From Laguncularia racemosa (taxonomy: Eukaryota; Streptophyta; Magnoliopsida; Myrtales; Combretaceae), in NCBI GenBank assembly GCA_037954665.1, contig JBBMOL010000057.1, positions 682,001 to 746,000 on the forward strand: a DNA stretch of 64,000 nt, given 5' to 3'. Positions within the stretch are counted from its first letter, which is position 1, and the number at the start of each line of letters is the position of its first letter. The notes below the pieces were generated by a model. It was not told the DNA's origin. It saw only the letters and a list, made by a program, of their open reading frames with translations, and ran no database searches. Below, piece after piece: positions 36,446 through 48,856 of this stretch. Made by a program: the position numbers and the translations under genes.

Positions 36446-39277
36446 ATGTCATCTTCTAAATTATCTAAAGAGAGCTCCAAAAGTAAGAATGCACCTAGGA
36501 GTAGATTTGATGTTGGTTGGAAGCATGGAATTAATGTAGACAATAATGAGAAAAAAAGGTAAAATGCAAATATTGTAACAAAGTTGTTAGTGGATACATT
36601 TACATATTCAAGAATCACTTGGGGTGCACGCATAAAGATGTAGAGCCATGTACCAATGTCCCAGATGATGTAAAAAATGAAATGTTAACAATGGTGCTAA
36701 AAGTAGCAAAAATATTGAAAATGAAAAGAAAGAAAATTCATGGCATTAGAGATTTTAATGATGATAATGATGATGCATAGCAGACATCCATAAGGAAGAA
36801 AAGAAAGGAATTGCATGGATTCCTTTCTGAAAAAAAATTAAAAATTGGTGGAAGTGGAACACGGGTAAACTAAGATACAATTAACCAATTCATGAAGAAA
36901 GATCTAAGAAAAGAATATTACCAACAATTGCTTGTTTTTTCTACACTTGGGGTGCATGCATAAAGATGTAGAGCCATGTACCAATGTCCCAGATGATGTA
37001 AAAAATGAAATGTTAACAATGGTGCTGAAAGTAGCAAAAATATTGAAAATGAAAAGAATGCAAATTCATGGCATTAGAGATTTTAATGATGATAATGATG
37101 ATGCATAGCAGACATCCATAAGGAAGAAAAGGAAGGAATTGCATGGATTCCTTTCTGAAAAAAAAAATTAAAAATTGGTGGAAGTGGAACACGGGTAAAC
37201 TAAGGTACAATTAACCAATTCATGAAGAAAGATCTAAGAAAAGAATATTACCAACAATTGCTCATTTTTTCTACACTGGTGCAATTCAATTTAACTGTGT
37301 AAAAAATCCAAAGTTTGCTAAGATGCTTCAGGTGGTTGGTTGACATGATTGTGAGCTTAAACCTCCTTCTTATCATAAGTTAAGGGTGACTTGTTTGAAG
37401 AAAGAAATAACTCAAACAATGGAATTAATTGAAGATTACAAAGCTGAATGGAAAAAATAGGTTGCTCTTACAAAGCTAGATGGAAAAAATAGGTTGCTCC
37501 ATTATGTTTGATGTATGGACTAATAAAAAGAGGCATTCCATATGCAATTTCTTGGTAAATAGCCTTAAAGAAATGATCTTCTTGTCGTCTATAAATACTT
37601 CTAATATATTCAGGACAACCAATAAAGTTTTTTCCATGTTAAATGATATTGTGTAGGAGATTGGAGAGGAGAATGTTGTGCAAGTAATCACAAATAATGT
37701 TGTAAATTATAAAGCAGTATGGGAAAAATTGATGGAGAAAAGAAAAATGCTTATATTGGATACCTTGTGCATCACATACATTGATTTGATCTTGAAGGAC
37801 TTTGAGAAGTATTTGAAGATTTATCATGGAAAAATTACAAAAGGGAGATGAATTACTACATATATTTATTCTAATACTATAATTATCTAAATCCTAAGGA
37901 GATATGCTAAAGGGGGAGACTTGATTAGACCCGATGCAACGCATTTTACCATTTCCTATTTGACATTAGGTTGCCTTAATGAGTTGAACAGTACATTGAT
38001 GATGATGTTCACCTTAATTCACTAGGAATCATGTAAGTATTCGAGCACATATGATGGAAGGTTGATTCAATAGGTGGTTTTGGAAGAATATTGTTATTTT
38101 CTTTAAAGGTGCATTTCCCATGATTAAAGTGCTTAAATTAGTAAATTCTGATGAACAACCAGCTATGGGTTTCATTTATTCAGAAATGGATCATGCCAAG
38201 GAGAAAATTAAAGCAAATTTCAACAATGTGAAGAAAAGACAATATCTCAACTTATTAGCTATATATATATTTTGCTTTAGTGTTCATTTTAAAGTTTCAT
38301 TTGTAAATTGGAATCATACTTATTTAATGTAGTTATGGACTTATCTTTAAGGTTATTGACAAGAGATGAGAGCTTCAACTTCATAGATCATTGTATGCTA
38401 CAGTTTATTATTTGAATCCCCATTACCATTGTAGCCCTAATTTTAAAGTTGATGTTAATGTGAAGATTAGATTTTATGGTTGCATAGAGTGTATGGTTTC
38501 TAATCCAATTGAAATGTGTAAGATTAATATTTAGCTTGAAAGATTTAAGGATACTAATGAACTATTTGGTATTGGAACTACAAGATTAGTAAGAGATAAA
38601 AAGGCTCTAGCTAAATGGTGGGATTCATATGGAGATAAATGCCCAGAACTAACAAAATTTGCTATTCGTGTTTTAAATTTGACTTATAATTTTTCAAGTT
38701 GTGAGCGTAATTGGAGAGCATTTTAAATGGTATGGTACAAATAGTTTTTTTTTTATTTGATTTTATATGTTATTAAGATTATCAATCTTATATAATTATA
38801 TATAACTTTCTTTTTTTCATTTTTAGGTTCATACTAGAAAGAAGAATAGGTTGCATCAACAAAAAATAAATGATTTAGTGTTTATAATACATAACTTGAA
38901 ACTAAGAAATAGGAAAGAAATATGCATTGATGACATTTCTACTTTTACTATTGAAAATCTCTCATCTGATGCTGAATGGATAGTTAAGGAAAAAAAATAT
39001 GTTTAACTCATCAAATGGGGATGAGGAAATTAGTGCCTTTGTGAATTTAGATAGTCTTGAAAGTAAGTCTCCAGTCCCATATGATTTAGAGATTCATGAT
39101 ATTAATAATGTTGAAGCTGAAATATAAATGGAAACTTCAAAAGATTTAGAATTAAAAGATATGGAAATCATTGGTAGTAGTACATCTTATGATGATGTTG
39201 GCAATGACGATGAAGATGTCGATGATGATGGTGATATGGATAGGAGAAATGGTAGAAATTGTGATGATTTATTTTAG
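36446..39277 (+). pseudogene. hAT transposase (BED finger, DUF659, dimerisation domain), broken
   Basis: Starts at the ATG at 36446 (MSSSKLSKESSKSK). A BED zinc finger follows, with GWKHGINVDNNEKK, CKYCNKVV and HLGCTHKD in two frames because of a shift near 36556. A DUF659 segment (SIMFDVWTNKKRHSICNFLV) lies at about 37494-37560. VLKLVNSDEQPAMGFIYSEM is at about 38126-38190. A dimerisation domain (AKWWDSYGDKCPELTKFAIR through CERNWRAF) lies at about 38605-38729. An intron-like gap (GT at 38730, TTTTAG ending 38826) precedes HTRKKNRLHQQKINDLVF. The C-terminus is Asp-rich (about 39180-39270). A 328-bp tandem duplication and several stops break it. The intact protein would bind the terminal repeats and cut and paste the element. 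Confidence 0.82.
36616..37270 (+). repeat. 328-bp tandem duplication inside the hAT transposase
   Basis: The segment 36616-36943 (starting CACTTGGGGTGCACGCATAA) is repeated at 36944-37270 with only a handful of substitutions and two extra A bases. The unit length is not a multiple of three, so the duplication shifts the frame. Confidence 0.88.
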
Positions 39278-39570
39278 TTATTATTTTGTATTATGATTTA
39301 TGAATTTATAACTTTTATTGAGATTTGTGGTTGATTAACTATATTGTATAGTTTATGTTTGATTATCTATATTATGATTTTTATTGCGATTTATGATCAA
39401 CATGTATATTACATTTCCTTATTTCTATTATTTATTATATTTTTTTTATGACTACTATAAATAAATTTACAATATTTGAAAGTTATTTTATTGAAACTTA
39501 TTTTACAAATATTGTCAAAACTTACGTTTCGATTCTATAATTTTTTTAGCGATTCTATGTAAAATCTCGT

Positions 39571-39583
39571 GTTTGACAACCTT
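39571..39583 (+). repeat. Right terminal inverted repeat of hAT
   Basis: GTTTGACAACCTT, complement of the left end with one mismatch, followed by ACATAAC. Confidence 0.8.
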
Positions 39584-39591
39584 ACATAACA

Positions 39592-42500
39592 AGTCATTAC
39601 TAAATTATCATATTATGATAATCTATTAATATAATAGCGTCGACATGAATATAATCCATAACCCAACATTACCACCCATAAACAAGATGTCCATTTAGAC
39701 CATTCCACCGTGAATTGTCATAATATTTGCTAGGTGAGATATATTGATTTTTGAAGAGATGAATTGTTCTATCCAATTGCTTTTTTTATGCCCCCAACTT
39801 CTCATCTATGGGTCCCCTTATATTTATTGATTCGATGTAATCTTTTCTAAGTTGAATGGCTAAAAAAAGAAAGACTCAATAAGTAATTACTAGGTCCTTT
39901 TGATCCACTTTACTCAAAAGCTCCTAACAAGAATTAATTAGATATTTACCTCTCTAAACCAATAAATCACTATATATATTATTATTCCTCCAGTGTGTCT
40001 ATGAGACTTGGAATCTCCATTTCCGAATTACAATTATTTTTCTTATTCCTAAAAAACGAAAGATTGCATTTTGAAAGTAGTAAATAAACTTATCCTAAAA
40101 AAGTGATTCGAGCAAATGAAAAAGAAGTGCAGTTGGCTTTCTATAATGCCAGGAATAGCCATTCGCAAGAATACACACGAACACGACAACCCTAGTGCAG
40201 AATCTATATGATCACCTCCCCCATTCCTTTTTAGCAGCATCTAAATTAAAGAGGAATAAGCTCATACAAACGGATTATATCAAACTATTCATCCTCACCT
40301 TGTTGAGATTGACTAACACACAAAATCATGATTGGAGAAGGTTTAAATTAAACCAGTCAAATGTATCGTAATCTATCTATATCATTCAAGATAAAATATT
40401 TTTGGTGTCTTACGCTTTTATGTAAATAGATTTACTAGTTGATTTTATCGAGTATTTACAATAGATTTACTGTCATCTTTGTGTGCTAATGTTGATCACC
40501 TTCCATTATATTAATTCGTAAATTAGATTTATGCTTTCAAGTAGACTCCGTCATATGTTTTAAGTAGAGATTTTTTCTTTTCTGTCGGCATTATCCTAAT
40601 CTTTTCTTTTTTAAAACTTTTTTATCCGTTGAATTTCTAAGAGCTCTGTAATATTATCATACCTATATCATTTCATATAAAAATATCTCATTCAACTCCA
40701 AATACTAACCATCCTTACCATGTAATCATATTTAGGATTAATTTTTCCTCTCTAATAATGTTTACGATTTTATCGCTTGAATTACATACCATTAAATTGG
40801 CACATAAAAGAAAAAGTAAGATGCATATTATATATCTTCATGGATAACAGCAGGTAATTGGTAAGGATAAAAATGGGAACATGTTTATGGATATGAATAA
40901 TTTGATCCCATATATTTGTTGAATTATCTATAAACCCTTCAAGATCATTCAATTATGTTAATCTTTCTTCGAATATATATATATATATATAATAATCCTT
41001 ATTTGAAAACGTTACTTGCCATATATATTCTAATAACTTAATCGGTACCAAATAATCATTAATAAAGTTTCCTTACTAGACGCAAAACATATTCATTAAT
41101 TACCTCATAATACAAGCCCCTATAATTTATATTTAAGTTTTACCGATTTTTATAATTAACTATTTTAAATTTTAAAATTTTAATTTACTACATGAATTTT
41201 GCTTTTTTCTTTCATAATTAACTTTTTTATCCATTTTTGCAATTAACTATTTAAATTTTACATATTTTTGCAACTACTTCATTTGGGTAATATTAATGAC
41301 ATTGAAAAATTTATAGGTAGTATAGTTACACTTTTAAAGTTTAGATTATTAATTACAAAAATGAATAAAATTGATATTTATCCTAAAATTTATTTGTTTG
41401 ACATAAATTACTATATTATAATTATAATTTTATGATAGCTTCTATTAAAAATTTAGCAATTGACATATTTGATATAATTAATATGGGCTACAATTTTATC
41501 TTTGCTTATATTTTTTTTCTTTTTCCAATTATTGGGATCACATATAAATAAGTCCTCTAATTATATCATGTTTTATATCTTGCACTAATTCTTTTCTAAT
41601 ACATGCATTGATAGTACCATTCTCTCTCTCCCTCTCTCTTTTCGATGATTACAAAGAGAGAGAAAGTATTTAAACTTTATCCATCCCACTTGATCTATTT
41701 CTTCTATTTATATGTAAAGAAAATCAAGTCTAATTCTATAGTTTGGTAACCTTATTATTATTATTATTTTTTCATTTTCCTCCAAACAAGACTTATTCTT
41801 TTTTAGGAAAAATATGGTAGGAGCACACATTTTCTTTACTTTTTCATTTTATAACCCATGGTTTTATTATTTCAGGATATAGGTTTTAAGAAAATAGTTA
41901 AAATAGGGTGTTAGTCCATCTCTATTATAAAAACCCTTAACATACCTTGGCATCATATCGGGAATTTTTTGACGCATTTATGAAAACACAAGTTCACAAA
42001 TTAAAAAAAAAAAAGAAGAAGTCATAAGTCTTAAAATGAAAAAAATAGAAAAAGCTTAGATTCTTCTAATGAGTAAAAAAATTTACAGTGTGAAATTAAA
42101 ATTATAGAGTTAGGAATTTTGCAATTTAGATGAAATCTATCTACATGCATTTAAGAAGAATGAAATTGTTTAGTAGTTAATATGAACAAATTATGCCCTA
42201 ATAAATTTTAAAACAAGGATTTGAACAACATAATAATTAAAGCTAGATTATAATACAATCTAGAAATGAGAAACCGTAAGCATAAAAAAAAGAAAGAAAG
42301 ATGTAAACTAAAAAGAAAATACGGTCTTAGATATTTATGTCAAGAATTGCAGACAAATAAATTGGGAAATGATTCTAAATAAATGAAATTAGGGATTAGG
42401 TAAAATCAAAGCTAAAGGTGGACCATTATATGACTTAAACAAGACTAGCAAAACAGGAAGAAGGGTACTGAAGCCTTAATTGGTGCCGAGGAACGGTGTA

Positions 42501-43600
42501 AGATGTGATCTTGTTTTAGTCGATTAGGAAAATCTATTAAAATAATATTATTATCTTTTAATTTATAAAATAAATACTTAAAAAATTATTTAAAAAATAA
42601 AATTTAAAATCACAAATCTAAAACACGCAAGCATTGGATTTAAGATTTTAAAACCTATTTTTGGATACTAATGGGTAACCTTTATTAGTCTAACTTATTT
42701 TGCATCTTCAACCTCAATTTCACCTATCATCATTTCCTATATCCATAACCATTTTACTAAACTCTAAATTAATTTGTTAATTTTGGCAAAATAATAATAA
42801 TAATAATAATAATAATTTGTTAACGATTCTTATTAGTGAAAATCTCTAAACCCATGGTTTTCTTTTAGTTTATATCTCCAATTATTTGGTTACCATACTT
42901 ATTAAATTTTCTTGATTGTGTTATAATAGTCTAAGACTCTAACTTATTATTTTGTTCCTCAAATTTGTGATCTAAAATCTTCTGTGTCCTAATTTGCTGA
43001 GATTAATTATCATATAATGTAACTTATCTTATTTGATAGCTTAAGAAACGAACATGGGAAAAAATGCACTAAATGATCTAACTTTTTCACTTTTAAATTT
43101 TTCTGTTTTAAGATGTATATTTTCGTTTACTTATTTCTTTTTTTCATTTGAAAACCCGGTTAAAAAAATTAAGAAAAGAAAAGTCAAAACATAATATTGC
43201 GCTAGTATATACAACTGGCTTTTGTAATAGAAATTAACGAAAATCTTATTTATACTTCTTTTAGAATTTAGGTCATAAAAGAAGAAACCGACTTTAAATT
43301 GAAATTTGTAGATTATTCCCACCCTTTTCTTCTACATTCCGGAAGATTAATCAATTCTGTTGAATGCTTACTCAGCTCTCCCTACACTATTAATCAAATT
43401 ATATATTTTTAAATTGAAAACCCTATCATGCATTAGAGAATCAAGATCATTTCCTTAAGAGCATTTAATCTAGTGATTGATTATGATTAGTCCCTAAAAG
43501 GGACATATCCCATAATATGCATATAAAATTTTGGATGCTCTATTTAGGGAAAAATCTTAATATTTAAAGAGAGATTTCGCACTCCCGGAGATTTAGCATG
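39592..43600. other. AT-rich intergenic sequence with simple repeats
   Basis: Includes a (TA)n block near 40976-40991, a CT-rich run near 41620-41640 and an (AAT)n microsatellite at about 42789-42816. No supported gene. The 3' part is the upstream region of the MIR319 transcript. Confidence 0.45.
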
Positions 43601-43658
43601 TTTGGAAGTGTCATTTTCTCTTTAAGTATGATTCTTTGTCGGAACTCATCTTTCTTCC

Positions 43659-43670
43659 TATATATATATA
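43659..43670 (+). promoter_or_regulatory. Putative TATA box of the MIR319 primary transcript
   Basis: TATATATATATA followed by GCCACCATTC, about 320 bases upstream of the miR319 foldback. The DNA downstream changes to pyrimidine-rich leader sequence, including a (CT)n run at 43796-43830 of the Y-patch type common at plant 5' leaders. Transcription would be expected to start near 43690. Confidence 0.5.
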
Positions 43671-43795
43671 GCCACCATTCTTTCCATCTAGATCCATGAA
43701 AGCAACCACACCTTCCCTTGTTTCATTTCCTATCCTGTTTCTTCTCCCTCCACTACCAACCACCCCCCACATCCCCCCCACCCCAAACAAAACCC

Positions 43796-43830
43796 TTCTC
43801 TCTCTCCCCCTCTCTCTCTCTCTCTCTCTT
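43796..43830 (+). repeat. (CT)n pyrimidine tract in MIR319 leader
   Basis: CT dinucleotides interrupted by a C run, between the TATA box and the foldback. Probably part of the 5' leader of the primary transcript. Confidence 0.7.
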
Positions 43831-43974
43831 GTCCCTTTCAAGAATACTAGTAGTTCGGTCGTGTGTGCTCTTCTCTTCTTTTTGTGAGAAAGAGGGTTCT
43901 CAAAGTTATAAACTTTATTTTATTTTATTTTTAAAGCTTGGATATGTAGCATGGTTTATATAAATAAATAAATA

Positions 43975-44170
43975 AATAAAGAGAGCTTTCTTCAGTCCAC
44001 TAATGGGTGGCAGTAGGATTTAATTGGCTGCCGACTCATTCATTCAAATACTTAGGTGGAAAAAATTTGAGAGAAGGCCGGTGTCATTACCTAGTAAATG
44101 AGTGAATGATGCGGGAGACTTATTGAATCTTTAGCTTCCTATCTTTGGACTGAAGGGAGCTCCCTTAATT
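43975..44170 (+). ncRNA. MIR319: MIR319 precursor
   Basis: The 3' arm carries the mature miR319 at 44145-44165: 21 bases starting TTGGACTGAAGGGAGC and ending TCCCT. The 5' arm at 43981-44001 (GAGAGCTTTCTTCAGTCCAC...) is its star strand, and the two pair nearly throughout. Above this duplex a second paired block (TGCCGACTCATTCATTC near 44033-44049 with GAGTGAATGATGCGGGAGAC near 44100-44119) gives the unusually long stem typical of MIR319/MIR159, which Dicer-like 1 processes from the loop downwards. In plants miR319 cleaves TCP and some GAMYB-like transcripts and controls leaf growth. The locus stands alone, with its own TATA box upstream. The paralogue letter cannot be decided here. miR159 is excluded because its mature strand differs from miR319 at its ends and its precursor star arm differs. 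Confidence 0.95.
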
Positions 44171-44894
44171 AGTACGTTTATCTCTGTTCTTTGCTTTTAC
44201 TTCTCTTAAGATAAACAACTTGCTAGGTTTTTTTTCTTCCTTTTTAGTTGTTTCTTTCATTTTATCTTGGAAATCGAAGAAATAGCTTATATAGGTATAA
44301 AATAAATTTATCCTTAATTGATTAACAATTATCAATGATGTGAATCTGGTTGCAGGATAATCTCACACCCCCACACCACCCCGCACCCCCCACCCCCACA
44401 ATCCATATATACCTCATGTGTAGAATCACGTTTTTTCACTTAATTTTTCGAATAAAAATGCTTCCTATTAGTAGTTTTAGGGCTAGAATATGGCCAGAAA
44501 TAGATATTTTATTCTCTTTTTACTCCACTAGTAAACCTTTAATATTATTTTAGCGTATATTAGCTTTCTTGCCATGTTAATTACTTTGTCTGCAAACATT
44601 GAAAGGTATAAAAAGCATCATGAATCGAAAGTTGAAACTTAAAATGAATTCGTATTTGTGTTAAACCGTGTATTTTATGGTTTTAGACATGTGGCAAAGG
44701 TAGTACAAAGTTGCCTTTAGGGTTTAGAAGAATTAGCCAGCAACTTAGGGTGCATCTTCGATTCGAGTATATCTCATTTGGGCTTTTAATTTCTTCACTG
44801 TTCTTCTAAATTACATGTAAGTTACTGAGATGGCCCTTATTTATTTGTTTATTTATTTTTTATCTTTTTAGTTGGAGAAGCAGTTAAATCGATT

Positions 44895-44932
<38 letters not shown>

Positions 44933-47900
44933 ATTACAGGTATGATTATTCTTGTTAACAGGATGATTTATGTTCTATTTCATGTTGAATTCGTATTTAG
45001 TTGAAGGGTATATAAAATGAAGTGAATCTCATAGCTAGTGTTATGATTGTGTTTATTTATATTATGACCATATTTTATGTATCATTTGTTGGATTTTATT
45101 TCTTTAATCGTGTTTCTAATTGTTAGGTTTTGTATTCATGATATTGGATATAATTTCAGAAATTTCCAGCCTCATACAGCTAATTGATCATTTAGTCTGT
45201 TTCCTTGTTTGTGCGTTTTGTTAACATGAGTAATTAATGGTTAACAATTAGATGAAATTAGGTCATGAAGTATATGGAAATGTGGAAAAAAGGGCATGAA
45301 CTTGGCGACAAGAGCTGCTTCTTAATTTCTTGGGCCTTGCTACATCTGCTGCTACAATTTCCTAGACATTTCACAGGGCATCAATTCAGTGCTTGTCTCT
45401 GTTGAAAAGCTAGGGATGATGTTACGGTTATAAAAATCGCATGTTCATCATAAAATTTTACTAATGTATAATTTTATAAGTCTTTTAAAATAAAAAAATG
45501 TATTTAAAATAATTTAAATTTAGATTTTTTTTATGAAATTATAAGTTTTTATTTTATGATTTTATATATACTTTCATTTTTATCGATTATATATAAAATA
45601 TTTGACCATTTTAAACATTCCAATTCTGCGCCAAATCATAAAATTTAACATCGAGTTTCAGGTGGAATCCTAGGTTGGACATCCATCATGATGTGTGTTG
45701 AACTCGACCCTTTTTTTTTTTTTTCTTTTTTAGATATGGTTATTAAGCGTACTTTTTTTCTTAAATGATGTGGTTATTAAGTAATTCAATTAATTATTCC
45801 AATTTCTTCTTTTGTGGAAAAAAGCTGTCTATTTATGCATCGACAATTTCTTAACTATGTTGTATAATACAGTGCCTTAGCATGAGTTTTTTATTCGTTT
45901 TATGGGGAAAATTACGACAAACAATTGCAGCAGGCTCCGAATTTCAAGATTTGAGTACTAAGTCATCTACATCCATCGATGTGGTACTAAATTATTATGA
46001 TAAAAGTACTAGGGTGTTTGAAGCAAAAGAGTGATAAAACAATAAGAAGTTTATAACTATATGCTATGTAGGATGGGTAAATGCAGTAGATCTGAGTTTT
46101 TGCAGCGTCAAACGCTTGAGATCCACTACAGTACCCTTGCTTACTGAAATTTTCTTTTGTTCTTATATATTACGACCTTGTAAGGTATACACATTCTATT
46201 TAAAATCTTTAATCTCCAGTGTCATTGCTTTGCTTATGACATGGTTTGTTGCCATGTCAGTCTAACCAAGGGTTTACTGCTTATTACACTAGCTGTCACC
46301 AAAAGCCTGATAGATTTGATGTTCAGTGGAAGGGATTATAGGATAAGCAACAGATGTCTACTTCTTGTTATGTCTTTTGGAGGTAATTTCGGTTTGTGTG
46401 TGTAAATGGATTCCTTATATTCCAAAACGGAGCCTTTTTCTTTGTATGATTTTGAAAAAAAAATGTATGCACCTGAACATATATAGCATCAAATTTTAGG
46501 ATTTTAACCATATTTTGAAAGGTGGATGCATAATTTTATAAATTATAGGAGGGTAAAATGACACATTTTGTAAGTTTAGGTAAGTAATTTTGATGTTATA
46601 TTTACAAATCGCCCTATACTTTCCTTGAGCTTGGAAATTAAAGTGGAGACATAGAAATTGCCCCATTGTGCTTTTAGGTGGAGAGGAACGTGTGCGATTC
46701 TCGTTTGTTTGACCTCGACACCGAACCAATATCAAATTATATCATGTAACAAGCTCAGTGTGGATGGGAAAGTTCCACAGAGGGCTGTCTGGGATAAGGT
46801 TTTAGTTGAACAATTATCAGTGCATAGCATAATGTGATGTCTGCTGTGGGCAATCCTGTGACTGGGAAAGAATTCAAAATTGATATTATTATTAGTTGAC
46901 ACTGATCTAAACCGATCTAATTCATGCTTCATAAATTCTGTTGCAGGGCATCATAAACGGGGTTATAAGGAGTTGAAGGAGGACATGAGTTTGAGTTCAA
47001 GTTTAACCTCAATTGAAAAAAATCTCAATACTTGATTGTAGACTTTGTATGCGAGTTGGAATGGCTTTCAATGAGATAGAGCCTAATCTAGTGAAGCTTG
47101 ATTATTTATTTGAGAGATAATTTAGTCGAAATAACAATGCTCTCTACACTTATTATAGATTCGAGTAACATTTAGTCTCCTTTTATGTTTAACTAGTAAG
47201 CTAGTCAAGTTAAGCACTTACAAAATATTAGTTTGATATGATTATAGGGATGAACATCGAGGAAATATTAAATCGTATTTTAATAACTCGTATATAGGTA
47301 TAACTCACTTAAATCATCGGTCATTAATATCATGTATTTAAAGATAATGCTCGAGTATGTGGTTGAATTAGGCATTTTGATTATCAACTTGAATAAATAT
47401 TGACTCGTACTTGAACAGGACTCAGATCTAGCTCATTTGACTATTAGTAGTGAGTGTTGTGTACAGGAGGGCAGTGCTTGAGTACTTGTTTGAATACATT
47501 AATAAGAAGGGATTGCTCACCAGTAGGAGTTGAGGGGGGATTCCATGGCTTCTCTCTTTTAAGCAATTGGCCACAAACTTCTTTTCATTGTTATAATTAC
47601 GGTTTTGAACATTGACATTCCGTTCCTATACATGTAATTCTAATATTTAATAATGTAAATATTTTAGGGAAATTGTTTCGTATGTATATTTTATGCATTC
47701 GATGACGTTCAAGATTCCAATGTCTTACATAGTACGATTTATATCACGAAAATATGGAAATTAGATGAAAATTTACCATAGAATATCCGTATCAGTTGAT
47801 TTATATTCAACCGGTTAGAGAGTCTTATTTTCTTTGTTTTCAAGATGGATAGTAAATAAAAGAAAAGGGCAAACAAAGTAGGGAAAAAAAAATAAAGAGG

Positions 47901-48856
47901 TAGAACTGCTGCTGCTGCAAACAAGAAGGTTAATATAGGATATAAATGAATTAATAATTCGACTTTGCTCTTGCCATTGAAACAAACAAGGTAATCCTTA
48001 GGATTTGTCGTTCACAATCACGTTTAGATTATTTTTACAAAGGGATTGTCATGCACTGAAACTGCGGTTTTGCAGGTTTGTCCAAGGGAAAGGTTTTTAA
48101 TTAAATTATGCTTCTAATGGAACTAACGCTGATTTAATTTCTTAGTCCTCGAGCTAATTTTGCAATTTTATCGCATTATTCTTTAATAGAGAATAGATCT
48201 AGTGATTCGTTGGCTTAAAAGATACTTTGTTATGCCAATAAACCTGTTGGGGTGTGTTTGATTCGCAAGAGCACAGGGTCCGGGCGTCGTTTATCAATAA
48301 GGTTGTTGTCACTGTATTTGTACTGTACAAAACGTTATTCAGACTTTCTTTTCTCGTATTGCCATGATGAGTTTTCTATAATTGTTAAATGTTATAATAA
48401 TGATTTTGATTAGTGAACTCTAGGGTTGATGCAGTATGGTGGTGCTAGTTGAATCAAATATTTCCATTATCATAACGTCGATCTTTGGTGTGTATCTCGT
48501 CCTAAAACCTAACCGGCAATTTGCACTTCATATCGTCGATGGTGATCTCCAAGCGAAAAATTTTATTGAGCCTACTACTTTTAGGGTATTAGCGCACTTG
48601 GGCAAACTGGCTAGTCTTTGATGGAGAATGTTCTTGTGTGTTTGTGTCAAGATACCTCACAACATCTCGCTTCTTTATTGTGTTTCTGCGCCATAACTGC
48701 ATTTATCTCTATTTTCTATTATCTGAGTTTTTGAATAAATGATTTGACTGTGGCTTTATGGCAGGAAGAAGAAGAAGAAGAAGAAGAAAAACAAAGCTAC
48801 TAGTATCTTTTAGTGTTTAGAGGTCAGGAGAAAAACATTAGTAGCAGTTGACTTTT
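44171..48856. other. Downstream MIR319 transcript region and intergenic sequence
   Basis: No coding gene is supported. Contains an (AT)17 microsatellite at 44897-44930 and a GAA-repeat at about 48767-48788. The open frame at 48436-48621 (61 codons) matches nothing I recognise. The first few hundred bases may still be part of the MIR319 primary transcript. Confidence 0.45.

Larger units (their letters stand above)
34010..39583 (+). mobile_element. hAT transposon, 5.6 kb, with decayed transposase
   Basis: Ends ATGGTTGTCAAAC (34010-34022) and GTTTGACAACCTT (39571-39583) are inverted repeats with 12 of 13 matches. They are flanked by ACATAAC at 34002-34008 and 39584-39590, giving an almost complete target duplication; the exact 8-bp boundary is ambiguous by one or two bases. 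Subterminal AAAATCG/CGATTTT-type motifs recur at both ends. The transposase remnant occupies 36446-39277, leaving 2.4 kb of 5' non-coding sequence, including a TTCTTCTT-rich leader near 34315-34380. Confidence 0.85.

Noticed and set aside
43611..43841. Arg/Glu-rich minus-strand ORF
   Set aside because: Antisense of the (CT)n leader upstream of MIR319.
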